Below, piece after piece: positions 53,763 through 62,397 of a DNA stretch of 64,000 nt. Below the pieces are notes generated by a model. It ran no database searches. It saw only the letters and a program-made list of their open reading frames with translations, and was not told the origin of the DNA. The DNA is taken from NCBI RefSeq assembly GCF_023544865.1, contig NZ_JAMJFX010000017.1, positions 21,645-85,644 on the forward strand, written 5' to 3'. Every line of letters begins with the position of its first letter. The first letter of the stretch is position 1. The position numbers were made by a program, and so were the translations under genes. The stretch comes from Phaeovulum molybdatiresistens. GTDB lineage: Bacteria > Pseudomonadota > Alphaproteobacteria > Rhodobacterales > Rhodobacteraceae.

Positions 53763-54239
53763 ATGAAACGCCACGTCGTGATGGTCGCCGCTGCGGCCGC
53801 ACTCGCAGCAGGTGCAACGGCCGCCGAGGTCGCCCCGATGGAAGTGAAATGGGACGAGGATGGCTCCATCGCCGAATCCCTCACCGGCACCCCGGGCGAT
53901 CCGGCCTCGGGCGCCAAGATCATGACGACCAATGCGCTGGGCAACTGCGTTGCCTGCCATGAAATCGGCGCGATGCCGGATGTGCCCTTCCAGGGCAACA
54001 TCGGCCCCGCGCTGGACGGCGCCGCCGACCGCTGGACCGAAGCGCAGCTGCGCGGTCTGGTCGTCGATGCCAAGCGCACGTTCGAGGGCACGTTCATGCC
54101 CGGCATGTACAAGACCGGGCCTTTCACCCGGCCGGGGGACGCCTACACCGGCAAGGCAGCGCCTGCCGATCTGATGCCCATCCTGTCTGCCCAGCAGATC
54201 GAGGATGTGGTCGCCTATCTGCTGACGCTCAAAGAGTGA
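53763..54239 (+). CDS. soxX: SoxX, monoheme cytochrome c
   Basis: This small subunit of the SoxAX cytochrome has 158 residues, signal MKRHVVMVAAAAALAAGATAA and one heme site CVACH (C62, C65, H66). SoxAX catalyses attachment of thiosulfate to the SoxY cysteine and passes two electrons on. Sequence GNIGPALDGAADRW is a typical heme-domain segment, and a Met axial ligand (FMPGMY) is visible. Start ATG 53763 follows GGGAGG; a 20-codon upstream extension is less likely. It overlaps nothing. Confidence 0.94.
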   Translation: MKRHVVMVAAAAALAAGATAAEVAPMEVKWDEDGSIAESLTGTPGDPASGAKIMTTNALGNCVACHEIGAMPDVPFQGNIGPALDGAADRWTEAQLRGLVVDAKRTFEGTFMPGMYKTGPFTRPGDAYTGKAAPADLMPILSAQQIEDVVAYLLTLKE

Positions 54240-54268
54240 TCGGCGCAAGACATCGAGAGGAGATGACG

Positions 54269-54688
54269 ATGAAATTTTCCAGACGTGGGGCGCTTGGGCT
54301 GGCGCTGGGCGGTGTGGCCGCTTCCATGCTGCCGATGCGCGCAATGGCCGCCGGCGCCGAAGAGGCGATCGCCGCCTTCACCGGCGGGGCTGCCGTGGGC
54401 ACCGAAGGGCTGACCCTGACCGCCCCCGAAATCGCCGAGAACGGCAACACCGTTCCGGTCGCGGTCAATGCGCCGGGCGCGGTCGCCATCGCGATCTTCG
54501 CCGCCGGCAACCCGACGCCGGGCGTGGCCACCTTCACCTTCGGCCCCGCCGCCGGTTCGCAATCCGCCTCGACCCGTATCCGCCTGTCGCAGACCCAGGA
54601 CGTGGTCGCGGTCGCCAAGATGGCTGACGGCAGCTTCGTTCAGGCCTCGGCCAACGTGAAGGTCACCATCGGCGGCTGCGGCGGCTGA
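54269..54688 (+). CDS. soxY: SoxY, thiosulfate carrier subunit
   Basis: This sulfur carrier of 139 residues has a Tat-type signal MKFSRRGALGLALG and the swinging-arm C-terminus VTIGGCGG (Cys 137), to which sulfur intermediates are attached. ATG 54269 is chosen because GAGAGGAG lies 6 bp upstream. SoxY is exported folded, normally together with SoxZ. All Sox catalytic proteins act on this carrier. It is 30 bp after soxX. Confidence 0.95.
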   Translation: MKFSRRGALGLALGGVAASMLPMRAMAAGAEEAIAAFTGGAAVGTEGLTLTAPEIAENGNTVPVAVNAPGAVAIAIFAAGNPTPGVATFTFGPAAGSQSASTRIRLSQTQDVVAVAKMADGSFVQASANVKVTIGGCGG

Positions 54689-54711
54689 CCCGGAATTCCA
54701 GGAGAGATATC

Positions 54712-55041
54712 ATGGCAGACAACGTCAAACCGCGCGTGAAAGTGCCCTCGAAGGCTTCGGCCGGCGAGGTGATCACGCTCAAGACCCTGATCTCGCACCC
54801 GATGGAATCGGGGCAGCGCAAGGACAAGGACGGCAACGTCATCCCGCGCTCGATCATCAACCGCTTCACCTGTGACTTCAACGGCCAGAACGTGATCGAC
54901 ATCACGATCGAGCCGGCCGTGTCGACCAACCCCTATTTCGAATTCGATGCCAAGGTCGACGCCTCGGGCGAATTCAAGTTCACCTGGTACGACGATGACG
55001 GCTCGGTCTACGAAGACGCCAAGTCGATCGAGGTCGCCTGA
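54712..55041 (+). CDS. soxZ: SoxZ, thiosulfate carrier subunit
   Basis: This 109-residue beta-sandwich partner of SoxY has no signal peptide of its own, so it is exported in complex with SoxY. Features: PRVKVPSKASAGEVITLKTLI and the C-terminal WYDDDGSVYEDAKSIEVA. Length is typical. It is 23 bp after soxY and 95 bp before soxA. Confidence 0.95.
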   Translation: MADNVKPRVKVPSKASAGEVITLKTLISHPMESGQRKDKDGNVIPRSIINRFTCDFNGQNVIDITIEPAVSTNPYFEFDAKVDASGEFKFTWYDDDGSVYEDAKSIEVA

Positions 55042-55086
55042 GCCGACGGCTCTTCCCGCGTGAGGGAGCGCGGGTCTCAGGAAAGC

Positions 55087-55111
55087 CCCGCGTCCGGTTT
55101 TCGGGCGCGGG
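55087..55111 (+). other. mRNA hairpin between soxZ and soxA
   Basis: CCCGCG-T-CCG-GTTTT-CGG-G-CGCGGG forms an interrupted stem of nine G-C pairs. There is no T-run, so it may be an mRNA processing or stability element setting different levels of SoxYZ and SoxAB. Confidence 0.5.
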
Positions 55112-55136
55112 AGATACCCAGGGAGGATCAAGGGAA

Positions 55137-55997
55137 ATGACGCTGCGCTACAGCCGCACCACGATCGCCGCCGCCGCCGCACTTGCCATTGGCGCGGGCG
55201 CCGCATGGGCCGAACCGGTCGATGACACGCTGATCGTGAATGAGGAAATCACCATCAAGACCCGCGCCGAGGCGCCCGCCCATCTGGAAGGCGCGCTGCC
55301 CGAGCTGTATTCGGGCTGGCACTTCCGCGAAGATGACACGCGCAAGATGCAGATGGACGATTTCGACAATCCGAATTTCGTGTTCCTGGAACAGGGCCTG
55401 GATCAGTGGTCCGTGGCCGAGGGCACGGAAAACAAGTCCTGCGCGGATTGCCATGGCGACATCGAGGAAAGCATGAAGGGCGTGCGCGCCGTCATGCCCA
55501 AGGTGAATGCCGCCGGCGCGTTGTGGTCGATGGAAGATTACATCAACGACTGCCGCACCAACCGCATGGGCGCCGAGGCCTGGAAGTGGAACAGCCAGGA
55601 CATGAAGAACATGACCCTGGCCATCTCGCTGCAGTCGCGCGGCATGCCGATGAACGTCGCCATCGACGGCCCCGCGGCCGAATTCTGGGAACGCGGGAAA
55701 GAGATGTATTACACCCGCTTCGGCCAGCTGGAAATGTCGTGCGCCAATTGCCATGAGGACAACTGGGGCAACTTCATCCGCGCCGACCACCTCAGCCAGG
55801 GCCAGATCAACGCCTTTCCGCTGTATCGCCTGAAGGATGCGGGCGTGGTGTCGATCCACCAGCGTTTCGTGGGCTGCGTGCGCGACACCCGCGCCGAGAC
55901 CTTCGCCGCCGGCAGCCAGGAGTTCCGCGAGCTGGAGCTTTACGTCGCCTCGCGCGGCCAGGGCCTGGATATCGAAGGGGCGGGCGTTCGCCACTGA
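55137..55997 (+). CDS. soxA: SoxA, diheme cytochrome c
   Basis: This catalytic subunit of SoxAX has 286 residues and signal MTLRYSRTTIAAAAALAIGAGAAWA. Two heme motifs: SCADCH (C102, C105) and SCANCH (C202, C205). The active-site persulfide cysteine is C247 in QRFVGCVRDTRAETF. Therefore it is the diheme form, as in Rhodovulum. With SoxX it conjugates thiosulfate to SoxY. Ribosome site GGGAGGATC precedes the ATG. The name is shared with sarcosine oxidase alpha, but it is unrelated. Confidence 0.96.
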   Translation: MTLRYSRTTIAAAAALAIGAGAAWAEPVDDTLIVNEEITIKTRAEAPAHLEGALPELYSGWHFREDDTRKMQMDDFDNPNFVFLEQGLDQWSVAEGTENKSCADCHGDIEESMKGVRAVMPKVNAAGALWSMEDYINDCRTNRMGAEAWKWNSQDMKNMTLAISLQSRGMPMNVAIDGPAAEFWERGKEMYYTRFGQLEMSCANCHEDNWGNFIRADHLSQGQINAFPLYRLKDAGVVSIHQRFVGCVRDTRAETFAAGSQEFRELELYVASRGQGLDIEGAGVRH

Positions 55998-56006
55998 CTT
56001 AAGGCC

Positions 56007-56033
56007 GCGGGGCATGGCGGACCCATGCCCCGC
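56007..56033 (+). terminator. Strong hairpin between soxA and soxB
   Basis: GCGGGGCATGG (56007-56017), loop, and CCATGCCCCGC (56023-56033) form an 11-bp perfect stem about 9 bp after soxA. The following TTTCGCTTT is weakly T-rich. It could be an attenuator that reduces downstream expression or ends an upstream transcript. Confidence 0.6.
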
Positions 56034-56040
56034 GTTTCGC

Positions 56041-56157
56041 TTTCCAACATATTCAACTTTTTCGATCTGATGGAACGCCATCAAGCTGAATTCGTTAGGC
56101 AATTTTCGGAATGAACCGGCGCGCCCGCGGGCCGCGCTACAGCGAAGGAGAGATGGG
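56041..56157 (+). promoter_or_regulatory. Possible internal promoter/operator before soxB
   Basis: AT-rich DNA with TTTCCAACATATTCAAC (56041-56057) and the perfect hairpin TGATGG-AACG-CCATCA (56068-56083). The CATAT core is shared with the soxS-V and soxW-X gaps. soxB ribosome site GAAGGAGAG is at 56145-56153. Confidence 0.45.
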
Positions 56158-57849
56158 ATGATTTCCCGGCGGGAATTTATTCAGGCAAGCCTTGCGGCCT
56201 CGACGATCCTGGGCGCCTCGGGGCTGTCGCGCTGGTCGCGCGCGATGGCGCAACAGGCGCTGACGCAAGATCAGCTGCTGCAGTTCGACGATTTCGGCAA
56301 TGTGACGCTGATCCACATCACCGATATCCACGCGCAGGCCAAGCCGATCTATTTCCGCGAACCCGAGATCAACCTGGGCGTGGGCGAGGCCAAGGGCGTG
56401 CCGCCGCATGTGGTGGGCGCCGATTTCCTGAAGATGTTCAACATCCAGCCCGGCACCCCCGAGGCCTATGCCCTGACCTATGAAAACTTCACCGATCTGG
56501 CCAAGGCTTACGGCAAGATGGGCGGCATGGACCGGGTCGCGACCGTGGTCAAGGCGATCCGCGCCGCGCGCCCCGAGGCGCTGTTGCTGGATGGCGGCGA
56601 TACCTGGCATGGCTCGATGACCTCGTTGATGACCAAGGGTCAGGACATGGTCAACATCATGAACGCGCTTGGCACCGATGCGATGACCTCGCACTGGGAA
56701 TGGACCTTTGGTCAGGACCGGGTGAAGGAAATCGTCGAAAGCCTGCCGTTCCCCTTCCTGGGCGCCAATATCTTTGACGCGGAATGGGACGAACCGGCGT
56801 TCGAACCCTACAAGATCTTTGAACGCGGCGGTGTGCGCATCGCGGTGATCGGCCAGGCCTTCCCCTACATGCCGATCGCCAACCCCAAGTGGATGTTCCC
56901 CGATTTCAGCTTTGGCATCCGCGAAGAACGCATGCAGCAGGTGGTGGATGAGGTCCGCGCCGAGGGCGTCGACCTGGTGGTCTGCCTGTCGCACAACGGC
57001 TTTGACGTGGACCGCAAGATGGTGTCGCGCGTCAAGGGCATCGACGTCATCCTGACCGGCCACACCCATGACGCGGTGCCCGAACCGGTGCTGGTGGGCG
57101 ACACGATCCTGATCGCCTCGGGGTCCAACGGCAAGTTCGTCAGCCGCGTCGATCTGGACGTGCGCGACGGCCGGATGATGGGCTTCCGCCACAAGCTGAT
57201 CCCGATCTTCTCGGATGTGATCACGCCTGATGCCGACATGGCCGCGCTGATCGATGCCGAACGCGCGCCCTTCAAGGCGGACCTGGAAGAGGTCGTGGGC
57301 CAGACCGAAAGCCTGCTGTATCGGCGCGGCAATTTCAACGGCACCTGGGACGATCTGATCTGCGAGGCGATCTTGTCGGAACGCGACGCCGAAATCGCCA
57401 TGAGCCCGGGCGTGCGCTGGGGCACCACGCTGCTGCCGGGCGATGCGATCACGCGCGAAGACATCCACAACGCAACCTCGATGACCTATGGCGCGTGCTA
57501 CCGCACCGAAATGTCGGGCGAGATGATCCACACGATCATGGAAGATGTGGCCGACAACATCTTCAACGCCGACCCCTATTACCAGCAGGGCGGCGACATG
57601 GTCCGCATCGGCGGCATGGGCTATCACATCGACGTATCGAAGCCGATCGGCCAGCGGGTCACCAACATGACGCTGCTCAAGGATGGCTCGGCCATTGATC
57701 CGGCGCGCAACTATGTCGTGGCGGGCTGGGCCTCGGTCAATGAGGGGACCGAAGGGCCGCAGATCTGGGATGTGATCGAAAGCCATGTCCGCAAGATCGG
57801 CACCGTGAAGCTGGAACCGAACACCTCTGTCGTTGTCACCGGTGCGTGA
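56158..57849 (+). CDS. soxB: SoxB, dinuclear manganese S-sulfosulfanyl-cysteine hydrolase
   Basis: This 563-residue Tat-exported hydrolase (signal MISRREFIQASLAASTIL) releases sulfate from the thiosulfate bound to SoxY. It belongs to the 5'-nucleotidase/metallophosphatase family. Metal motifs: HITDIHAQAK, GGDTWHGSM, SHWEWTFG, SHNGFDVD and GHTHDAVPEP. It is used as a marker for sulfur oxidizers. No frame overlap with soxA; 160 bp separate them. Length is near the usual ~565 residues. Confidence 0.97.
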   Translation: MISRREFIQASLAASTILGASGLSRWSRAMAQQALTQDQLLQFDDFGNVTLIHITDIHAQAKPIYFREPEINLGVGEAKGVPPHVVGADFLKMFNIQPGTPEAYALTYENFTDLAKAYGKMGGMDRVATVVKAIRAARPEALLLDGGDTWHGSMTSLMTKGQDMVNIMNALGTDAMTSHWEWTFGQDRVKEIVESLPFPFLGANIFDAEWDEPAFEPYKIFERGGVRIAVIGQAFPYMPIANPKWMFPDFSFGIREERMQQVVDEVRAEGVDLVVCLSHNGFDVDRKMVSRVKGIDVILTGHTHDAVPEPVLVGDTILIASGSNGKFVSRVDLDVRDGRMMGFRHKLIPIFSDVITPDADMAALIDAERAPFKADLEEVVGQTESLLYRRGNFNGTWDDLICEAILSERDAEIAMSPGVRWGTTLLPGDAITREDIHNATSMTYGACYRTEMSGEMIHTIMEDVADNIFNADPYYQQGGDMVRIGGMGYHIDVSKPIGQRVTNMTLLKDGSAIDPARNYVVAGWASVNEGTEGPQIWDVIESHVRKIGTVKLEPNTSVVVTGA

Positions 57850-57898
57850 CGGCGGTCAGGGAATGCCCCCGCAAGGGACGGAAATGAAGGAGATGAGG

Positions 57899-59182
57899 AT
57901 GGACGAGAAGGAAAGCTCGAACGCCCCGGCGCTGGCCATGGGTCGGCGCGGGTTCCTGCGTGCCGGCGCTGCCGCGGGCGCGCTGGTGGCAGGGGCGGGC
58001 GCGGCGCGTGCCGAAGGGCCCGACCCGCTGATCACCGAGGTGCAGCCCTGGGCCTCGGGGCTTGGTGATGGCGTTGACGCGGTGAAATACGGTCTGCCGA
58101 TCAAATACGAAGATGACGTGGTGCGCCGCACCGTGTCCTGGTTGACGGCGGACCCGATCAGCTCGATCAACTTTACGCCGATCCATGCGCTGGATGGCAC
58201 GATCACCCCGCAGGGCTGCGCGTTCGAACGCCACCACTCGGGCGCGATCGAGCTGCGCAAGGAAGATTACCGGCTGATGATCAACGGTCTGGTCGATCAG
58301 CCGCTGGTCTTCACCTATGAGGATCTGGAGCGTTTCCCGCGTGAAACCCGCACCTATTTCTGCGAATGCGCGGCCAATTCCGGCATGGAATGGGCGGGCG
58401 CGCAGCTGAACGGGTCGCAGTTCACCCACGGCATGATCCACAACATGGAATATACCGGGGTCAGCCTGCGCACGCTGCTGGAAGAGGCCGGCGTGAAGGC
58501 CGAAGGCAAGTGGGTCTATGTCGAAGGTGCGGATGCGTCGTCGAACGGCCGCTCGATCCCGCTGGAAAAGGCGCTGGATGACTGCCTGGTCGCCTTCAAG
58601 GCCAATGGCGAGGCGCTGCGCAAGGAACATGGCTATCCTGTCCGCCTGGTCGTTCCGGGCTGGGAAGGCAACATGTGGGTCAAGTGGCTGCGCCGGATCG
58701 AGGTCACGGAAAACGCCGTGGAAAGCCGCGAGGAAACCTCGAAATATACCGACACGCTGGACAACGGCGTCTCGCGCAAGTGGACCTGGGTGATGGATGC
58801 GAAATCCGTCATCACCGCGCCCTCGCCGCAGATGCCGATCAAGCACGGGCCGGGGCCGCTGGTGATCACGGGTCTGGCCTGGTCGGGCCGTGGTGCGATC
58901 ACGCGGGTCGATGTGTCGCTGGATGGCGGCAAGACGTGGAAACAGGCGCGCCTGGCCGCGCCGGGGCAATCCATGGCGCTGACGCGGTTCTATTTCGACC
59001 ATGTCTGGGACGGGTCGGAAATGCTGCTGCAATCGCGCGCCATTGACGAAACGGGCTATGTCCAGCCCACCAAGACCCAGCTGCGCGAAGTCCGTGGCCT
59101 GAATTCGGTCTATCACAACAACGGCATCCAGACCTGGTGGGTCAAGGCGAACGGGGAGGCAGAGAATGTCGAAGTTTCGTAA
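57899..59182 (+). CDS. soxC: SoxC, sulfane dehydrogenase molybdenum subunit
   Basis: This molybdopterin subunit of Sox(CD)2 has 427 residues and a Tat signal MGRRGFLRAGAAAGAL starting at residue 16. It is homologous to sulfite oxidase: Mo-coordinating cysteine in YFCECAANSG (about residues 154-163), PVRLVVPGWEGNMWVKWLRRI, and C-terminal dimer domain. With SoxD it oxidises the sulfane sulfur on SoxY, taking six electrons. AAGGAG six bases upstream of ATG 57899 decides the start. It overlaps soxD by 17 bp. Confidence 0.96.
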   Translation: MDEKESSNAPALAMGRRGFLRAGAAAGALVAGAGAARAEGPDPLITEVQPWASGLGDGVDAVKYGLPIKYEDDVVRRTVSWLTADPISSINFTPIHALDGTITPQGCAFERHHSGAIELRKEDYRLMINGLVDQPLVFTYEDLERFPRETRTYFCECAANSGMEWAGAQLNGSQFTHGMIHNMEYTGVSLRTLLEEAGVKAEGKWVYVEGADASSNGRSIPLEKALDDCLVAFKANGEALRKEHGYPVRLVVPGWEGNMWVKWLRRIEVTENAVESREETSKYTDTLDNGVSRKWTWVMDAKSVITAPSPQMPIKHGPGPLVITGLAWSGRGAITRVDVSLDGGKTWKQARLAAPGQSMALTRFYFDHVWDGSEMLLQSRAIDETGYVQPTKTQLREVRGLNSVYHNNGIQTWWVKANGEAENVEVS

Positions 59183-60257
59183 TCTGGTGATCGGAACGGC
59201 GCTTCTGACCACGCTGGCCGCCCCTGCCTTTGCCGAGAAGCTGGGCCTTGGCCGTCCGGCCCTGCCCGAGGAGATCGCGGCCTGGGATCTGGATGTCTCG
59301 CCCGATGGGACGGGGCTGCCGGAAGGCTCGGGCTCGGTTCTGGACGGGGAAGAGGTGTTTTCCGAACATTGCGCGGTCTGCCACGGCGAATTCGCCGAGG
59401 GCGTGGACAACTGGCCGAAACTTGCGGGCGGGCAGGGCACGCTGGACCATGACGATCCGCTGAAGACGATCGGGTCTTACTGGCCCCATCTGTCGACCGC
59501 CTGGGACTATGTGAACCGCTCGATGCCGTTCGGCAACGCGCAGTCGCTGGACCCCGATCAGGTCTATGCGATCGTGGCCTACCTTCTGTATTCCAACGAT
59601 CTGGTCGATGACGATTTCGTCCTGACCAAGGAAAACTTCACCGAGGTGGTGCTGCCCAATGCGGACGGCTTCATCCTGGATGACCGGGCCGAGACGGAAT
59701 ATCCGATCTTCTCGCAGGAAGCTTGCATGGAAAACTGCAAGGAGACGGTCGAGATCACAATGCACGCGGCCAATCTGGACGTGACGCCGGGCGACCCCGA
59801 TGATGACGCCCCGGCCGAAGCCGCGGAACCGGCACCTGCGCCCGCCGCAGCCGAGCCTGCCGCGACCGAGGCCCCGGCTGAGGAAGCCGCCGCTGAAGAA
59901 GCCGCCGAAGCCGCGACCGCGGTGGCCGCGGCCGATCCGGCGCTGATCGAGGCGGGGGAAAAGGTGTTCAAGAAATGCGCCGCCTGCCACAAGGTCGGTG
60001 ACGGCGCCAAGAATGCCACCGGCCCGGTGCTGAACGGCATCGTCGGGCGCGCGGCTGCAACGGTCGAGGGCTACAAATACTCGGCCGCGATGCAGGCTGC
60101 GGGCGAAGGCGGTCTGGTCTGGACGCCGGAAAACATCGCCGCCTACATGCAGGACCCCAAGGGCTTTGTTCCCAAGAACAAGATGTCCTTCGCGGGCCTG
60201 AAAAAGCAGGACGAAATCGATGCACTGATCGCCTATATGGCGACGTTCACCGAGTAA
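59166..60257 (+). CDS. soxD: SoxD, diheme cytochrome c of sulfane dehydrogenase
   Basis: This cytochrome subunit of SoxCD has 363 residues, signal MSKFRNLVIGTALLTTLAAPAFA. Heme sites are HCAVCH (C69, C72, H73) and KCAACH (C271, C274, H275). Between them, residues about 210-256 form an Ala/Pro/Glu linker. Diheme SoxD with linker is typical of this lineage. It passes electrons from SoxC to periplasmic cytochrome c. It starts within soxC and ends 3 bp before soxE. Confidence 0.95.
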   Translation: MSKFRNLVIGTALLTTLAAPAFAEKLGLGRPALPEEIAAWDLDVSPDGTGLPEGSGSVLDGEEVFSEHCAVCHGEFAEGVDNWPKLAGGQGTLDHDDPLKTIGSYWPHLSTAWDYVNRSMPFGNAQSLDPDQVYAIVAYLLYSNDLVDDDFVLTKENFTEVVLPNADGFILDDRAETEYPIFSQEACMENCKETVEITMHAANLDVTPGDPDDDAPAEAAEPAPAPAAAEPAATEAPAEEAAAEEAAEAATAVAAADPALIEAGEKVFKKCAACHKVGDGAKNATGPVLNGIVGRAAATVEGYKYSAAMQAAGEGGLVWTPENIAAYMQDPKGFVPKNKMSFAGLKKQDEIDALIAYMATFTE

Positions 60258-60260
60258 GCC

Positions 60261-60998
60261 TTGGGCTGGCGGGGCTTCCTCCTGCTCGCCGGCCTGATCT
60301 TCGCGCCCGCGCTCCCCGCGGGCGCGGACGCTTTTGTGCCGCCTGACGCACGGGCGGAAACCTTTGGCGATGCCGACCGGGGCGCGGGCTTCTGGACCCA
60401 GTGCAAGGGCTGCCATGAAATCGGCGCGGGCGCGCGCATCCGCATCGGCCCGCCGCTATCCGGCCTGTTCGGCCGCCGGGCCGGGGCGGTGGCGGGCTTT
60501 GCCTATTCCAAAAGCATGGCGCGTATGGGCGCGGACGGGCTGACCTGGAATTGGGGCACGCTGGATGCCTATGTCGAAAATCCCAAGGCGCTGGTGTCGG
60601 GCACGCGCATGGCCTATCGCGGGCTGAAGGATCCGCAGGATCGCGCCGATCTGATCGCCTTTCTGCGCAGCCATTCCGACCGCCCCCAGGACATTCCCGA
60701 AGCCGCCCCCACCGCGCGGCGGCTGGAACTGGATCTGCCCGCCGATCTGCTGGCGCTGCAGGGCGATCCGGCCTGGGGCGAATATCTGGCCGCCGAATGC
60801 CAGACCTGTCATCGCCGCGATGGGTCCGATCAGGGGATTCCGTCGATCACGCAATGGCCTGTTGAGGATTTCGTCATCGCGATGCATGCTTACAAGCGAA
60901 AGCTGCGTCCGCATCCGGTGATGCAGATGATGGCCGGGCGCCTGTCGGATGAGGAGATTGCCGCACTGGCCGCCTATTTCGCGACGTCGGGCGAGTGA
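60261..60998 (+). CDS. soxE: SoxE, diheme cytochrome c
   Basis: This protein is 245 residues with a TTG start and signal GWRGFLLLAGLIFAPALPAGA. Heme sites QCKGCH (C48, C51) and ECQTCH (C180, C183). The N-terminal half resembles a class I cytochrome c550-type domain; the C-terminal half, with SITQWPVEDFVIAMHAYKRK, resembles the cytochrome subunit of flavocytochrome c sulfide dehydrogenase (FccA). It pairs with the flavoprotein SoxF. Gene symbol rests on synteny with Paracoccus/Rhodovulum sox clusters. Confidence 0.9.
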   Translation: MGWRGFLLLAGLIFAPALPAGADAFVPPDARAETFGDADRGAGFWTQCKGCHEIGAGARIRIGPPLSGLFGRRAGAVAGFAYSKSMARMGADGLTWNWGTLDAYVENPKALVSGTRMAYRGLKDPQDRADLIAFLRSHSDRPQDIPEAAPTARRLELDLPADLLALQGDPAWGEYLAAECQTCHRRDGSDQGIPSITQWPVEDFVIAMHAYKRKLRPHPVMQMMAGRLSDEEIAALAAYFATSGE

Positions 60999-61025
60999 CG
61001 CCGCAGTTCAGGGGAGGGAACACCG

Positions 61026-62288
61026 ATGCAGATGAAGCGACGCGACTTTTTGGGCAGCGCGGCTGCCGGCACGGTCATCCTGGCCGCACCGATGGTGCGC
61101 GCCCAGGGCAAACCGCGGGTGGTGGTGATCGGCGGCGGGGCCGGGGGGGCGACCTGCGCGCGCTATCTGGCCAAGGACAGCCAGGGCGCGCTGGATGTGG
61201 TGCTGATCGAACCCGCCGAGGTCTATCACACCTGTTTCTTTTCAAACCTTTATCTGGGCGGCTTCCGTGATTTCGACAGCCTGGCCCATCGCTATGACCG
61301 GCTGGCCGCGGATTACGGCATCACGCTGGTGCGCGATCGCGCGGTTGCGGTGGACCGGGCCGCGCGGCAGGTCACGACCGCGGGGGGCGAGACGCTGGCC
61401 TATGACCGGCTGGTGATCGCGCCGGGGATCGACTTCAAGGAAGGCGCCCTGCCGGGCTGGACCCTGGCCGATGCCGAGGTCATGCCCCATGCCTACAAGG
61501 GCGGCGCGCAGGTGCAGCTGCTGCGCGCCCAGATCGAGGCGATGCCCGAAGGCGGCACCTTCGCGATGATCGCCCCGCCCAACCCCTATCGCTGCCCGCC
61601 CGGGCCTTATGAGAGGATCTCGATGGTGGCGCATCTGTTAACCCAGGTGAACCCGACCGCCAAGATCCTGGTCTTTGATCCGAAAGAGAATTTCTCGAAG
61701 CAGGGGCTGTTCGAAGAGGGGTGGGAGACACATTACCCCGGCATGATCACCCGCATCGGCCCCGACATGGGCGGCACCGCGCTGGAGGTGCGGCCCGCGA
61801 CGATGGAGGTGGTGGCCGATGGCGTGGTGGAAAAGGTCGATGTCTGCAACGTCATCCCGCCGCAGATGGCCGGCGCGATCGCGCAGATTGCCGGCGTGAC
61901 CGAAGGCGACTGGGCCCCGGTGCATCCGGCCGACATGCGCGCGCGCCTGGATGAGGCGGTCTTTGTGCTGGGCGATGCCAGCGCCCAGGGCGACATGCCG
62001 AAATCGGCCTTTTCCGCCAATAGCCAGGCCAAGGTCGCCGCGATGGTGATCCGGGCGGAACTGACCGGATCGCGCGCCTTCCCGGCGAAATATTCCAACA
62101 CCTGCTGGTCGCTGATCGCGCCCGAGGATGGCGTTAAAGTCGGTGCCAGCTATGAGCCGACCGCGGAAAAGATCGCCAGCGTCGAAAGCTTCATCAGCCA
62201 GACAGGCGAGGATGCGGCGCTGCGCCGGACCACCTATGAGGAAAGCCTGGGCTGGTACGCCGGCATCACCGCCGACATCTTTGGCTGA
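61026..62288 (+). CDS. soxF: SoxF, FAD flavoprotein of flavocytochrome c
   Basis: This 420-residue Tat-exported (MKRRDFLGSAAAGTVILAAP) FAD protein is homologous to FccB, the sulfide dehydrogenase flavoprotein. Dinucleotide motif VVVIGGGAGGATCARYL; redox-active cysteines occur in YHTCFFSN and YSNTCWSLIAPEDG, the latter typical of FccB. It is not essential for thiosulfate oxidation in Paracoccus in vitro, but SoxF raises activity of the reconstituted system. It ends the sox operon; a dispersed element follows the stop. Confidence 0.94.
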   Translation: MQMKRRDFLGSAAAGTVILAAPMVRAQGKPRVVVIGGGAGGATCARYLAKDSQGALDVVLIEPAEVYHTCFFSNLYLGGFRDFDSLAHRYDRLAADYGITLVRDRAVAVDRAARQVTTAGGETLAYDRLVIAPGIDFKEGALPGWTLADAEVMPHAYKGGAQVQLLRAQIEAMPEGGTFAMIAPPNPYRCPPGPYERISMVAHLLTQVNPTAKILVFDPKENFSKQGLFEEGWETHYPGMITRIGPDMGGTALEVRPATMEVVADGVVEKVDVCNVIPPQMAGAIAQIAGVTEGDWAPVHPADMRARLDEAVFVLGDASAQGDMPKSAFSANSQAKVAAMVIRAELTGSRAFPAKYSNTCWSLIAPEDGVKVGASYEPTAEKIASVESFISQTGEDAALRRTTYEESLGWYAGITADIFG

Positions 62289-62296
62289 GGCCGGGC

Positions 62297-62374
62297 GGGG
62301 GGCTGTCTGCCCCCCGGCGCCCCCTTGCGGGGCCGCCGCCCCCCGAGGATATTTGGGCAAAGCCGAAGGGCAGA
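62297..62374 (+). repeat. Dispersed element, canonical copy 6 (hairpin plus box)
   Basis: GGGGGG-CTGTCTG-CCCCCC (62297-62315, identical to 30936-30954), then a small CCCC-TTGC-GGGG hairpin, then CCCCCCGAGGATATTT, GGG, CAAAGCCGAAG (62339-62368). It lies between soxF and the codirectional glycerate kinase, 24 bp before the start of that gene. Confidence 0.85.
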
Positions 62375-62397
62375 GTTTTTACAGGCGGAGGGCAGTG

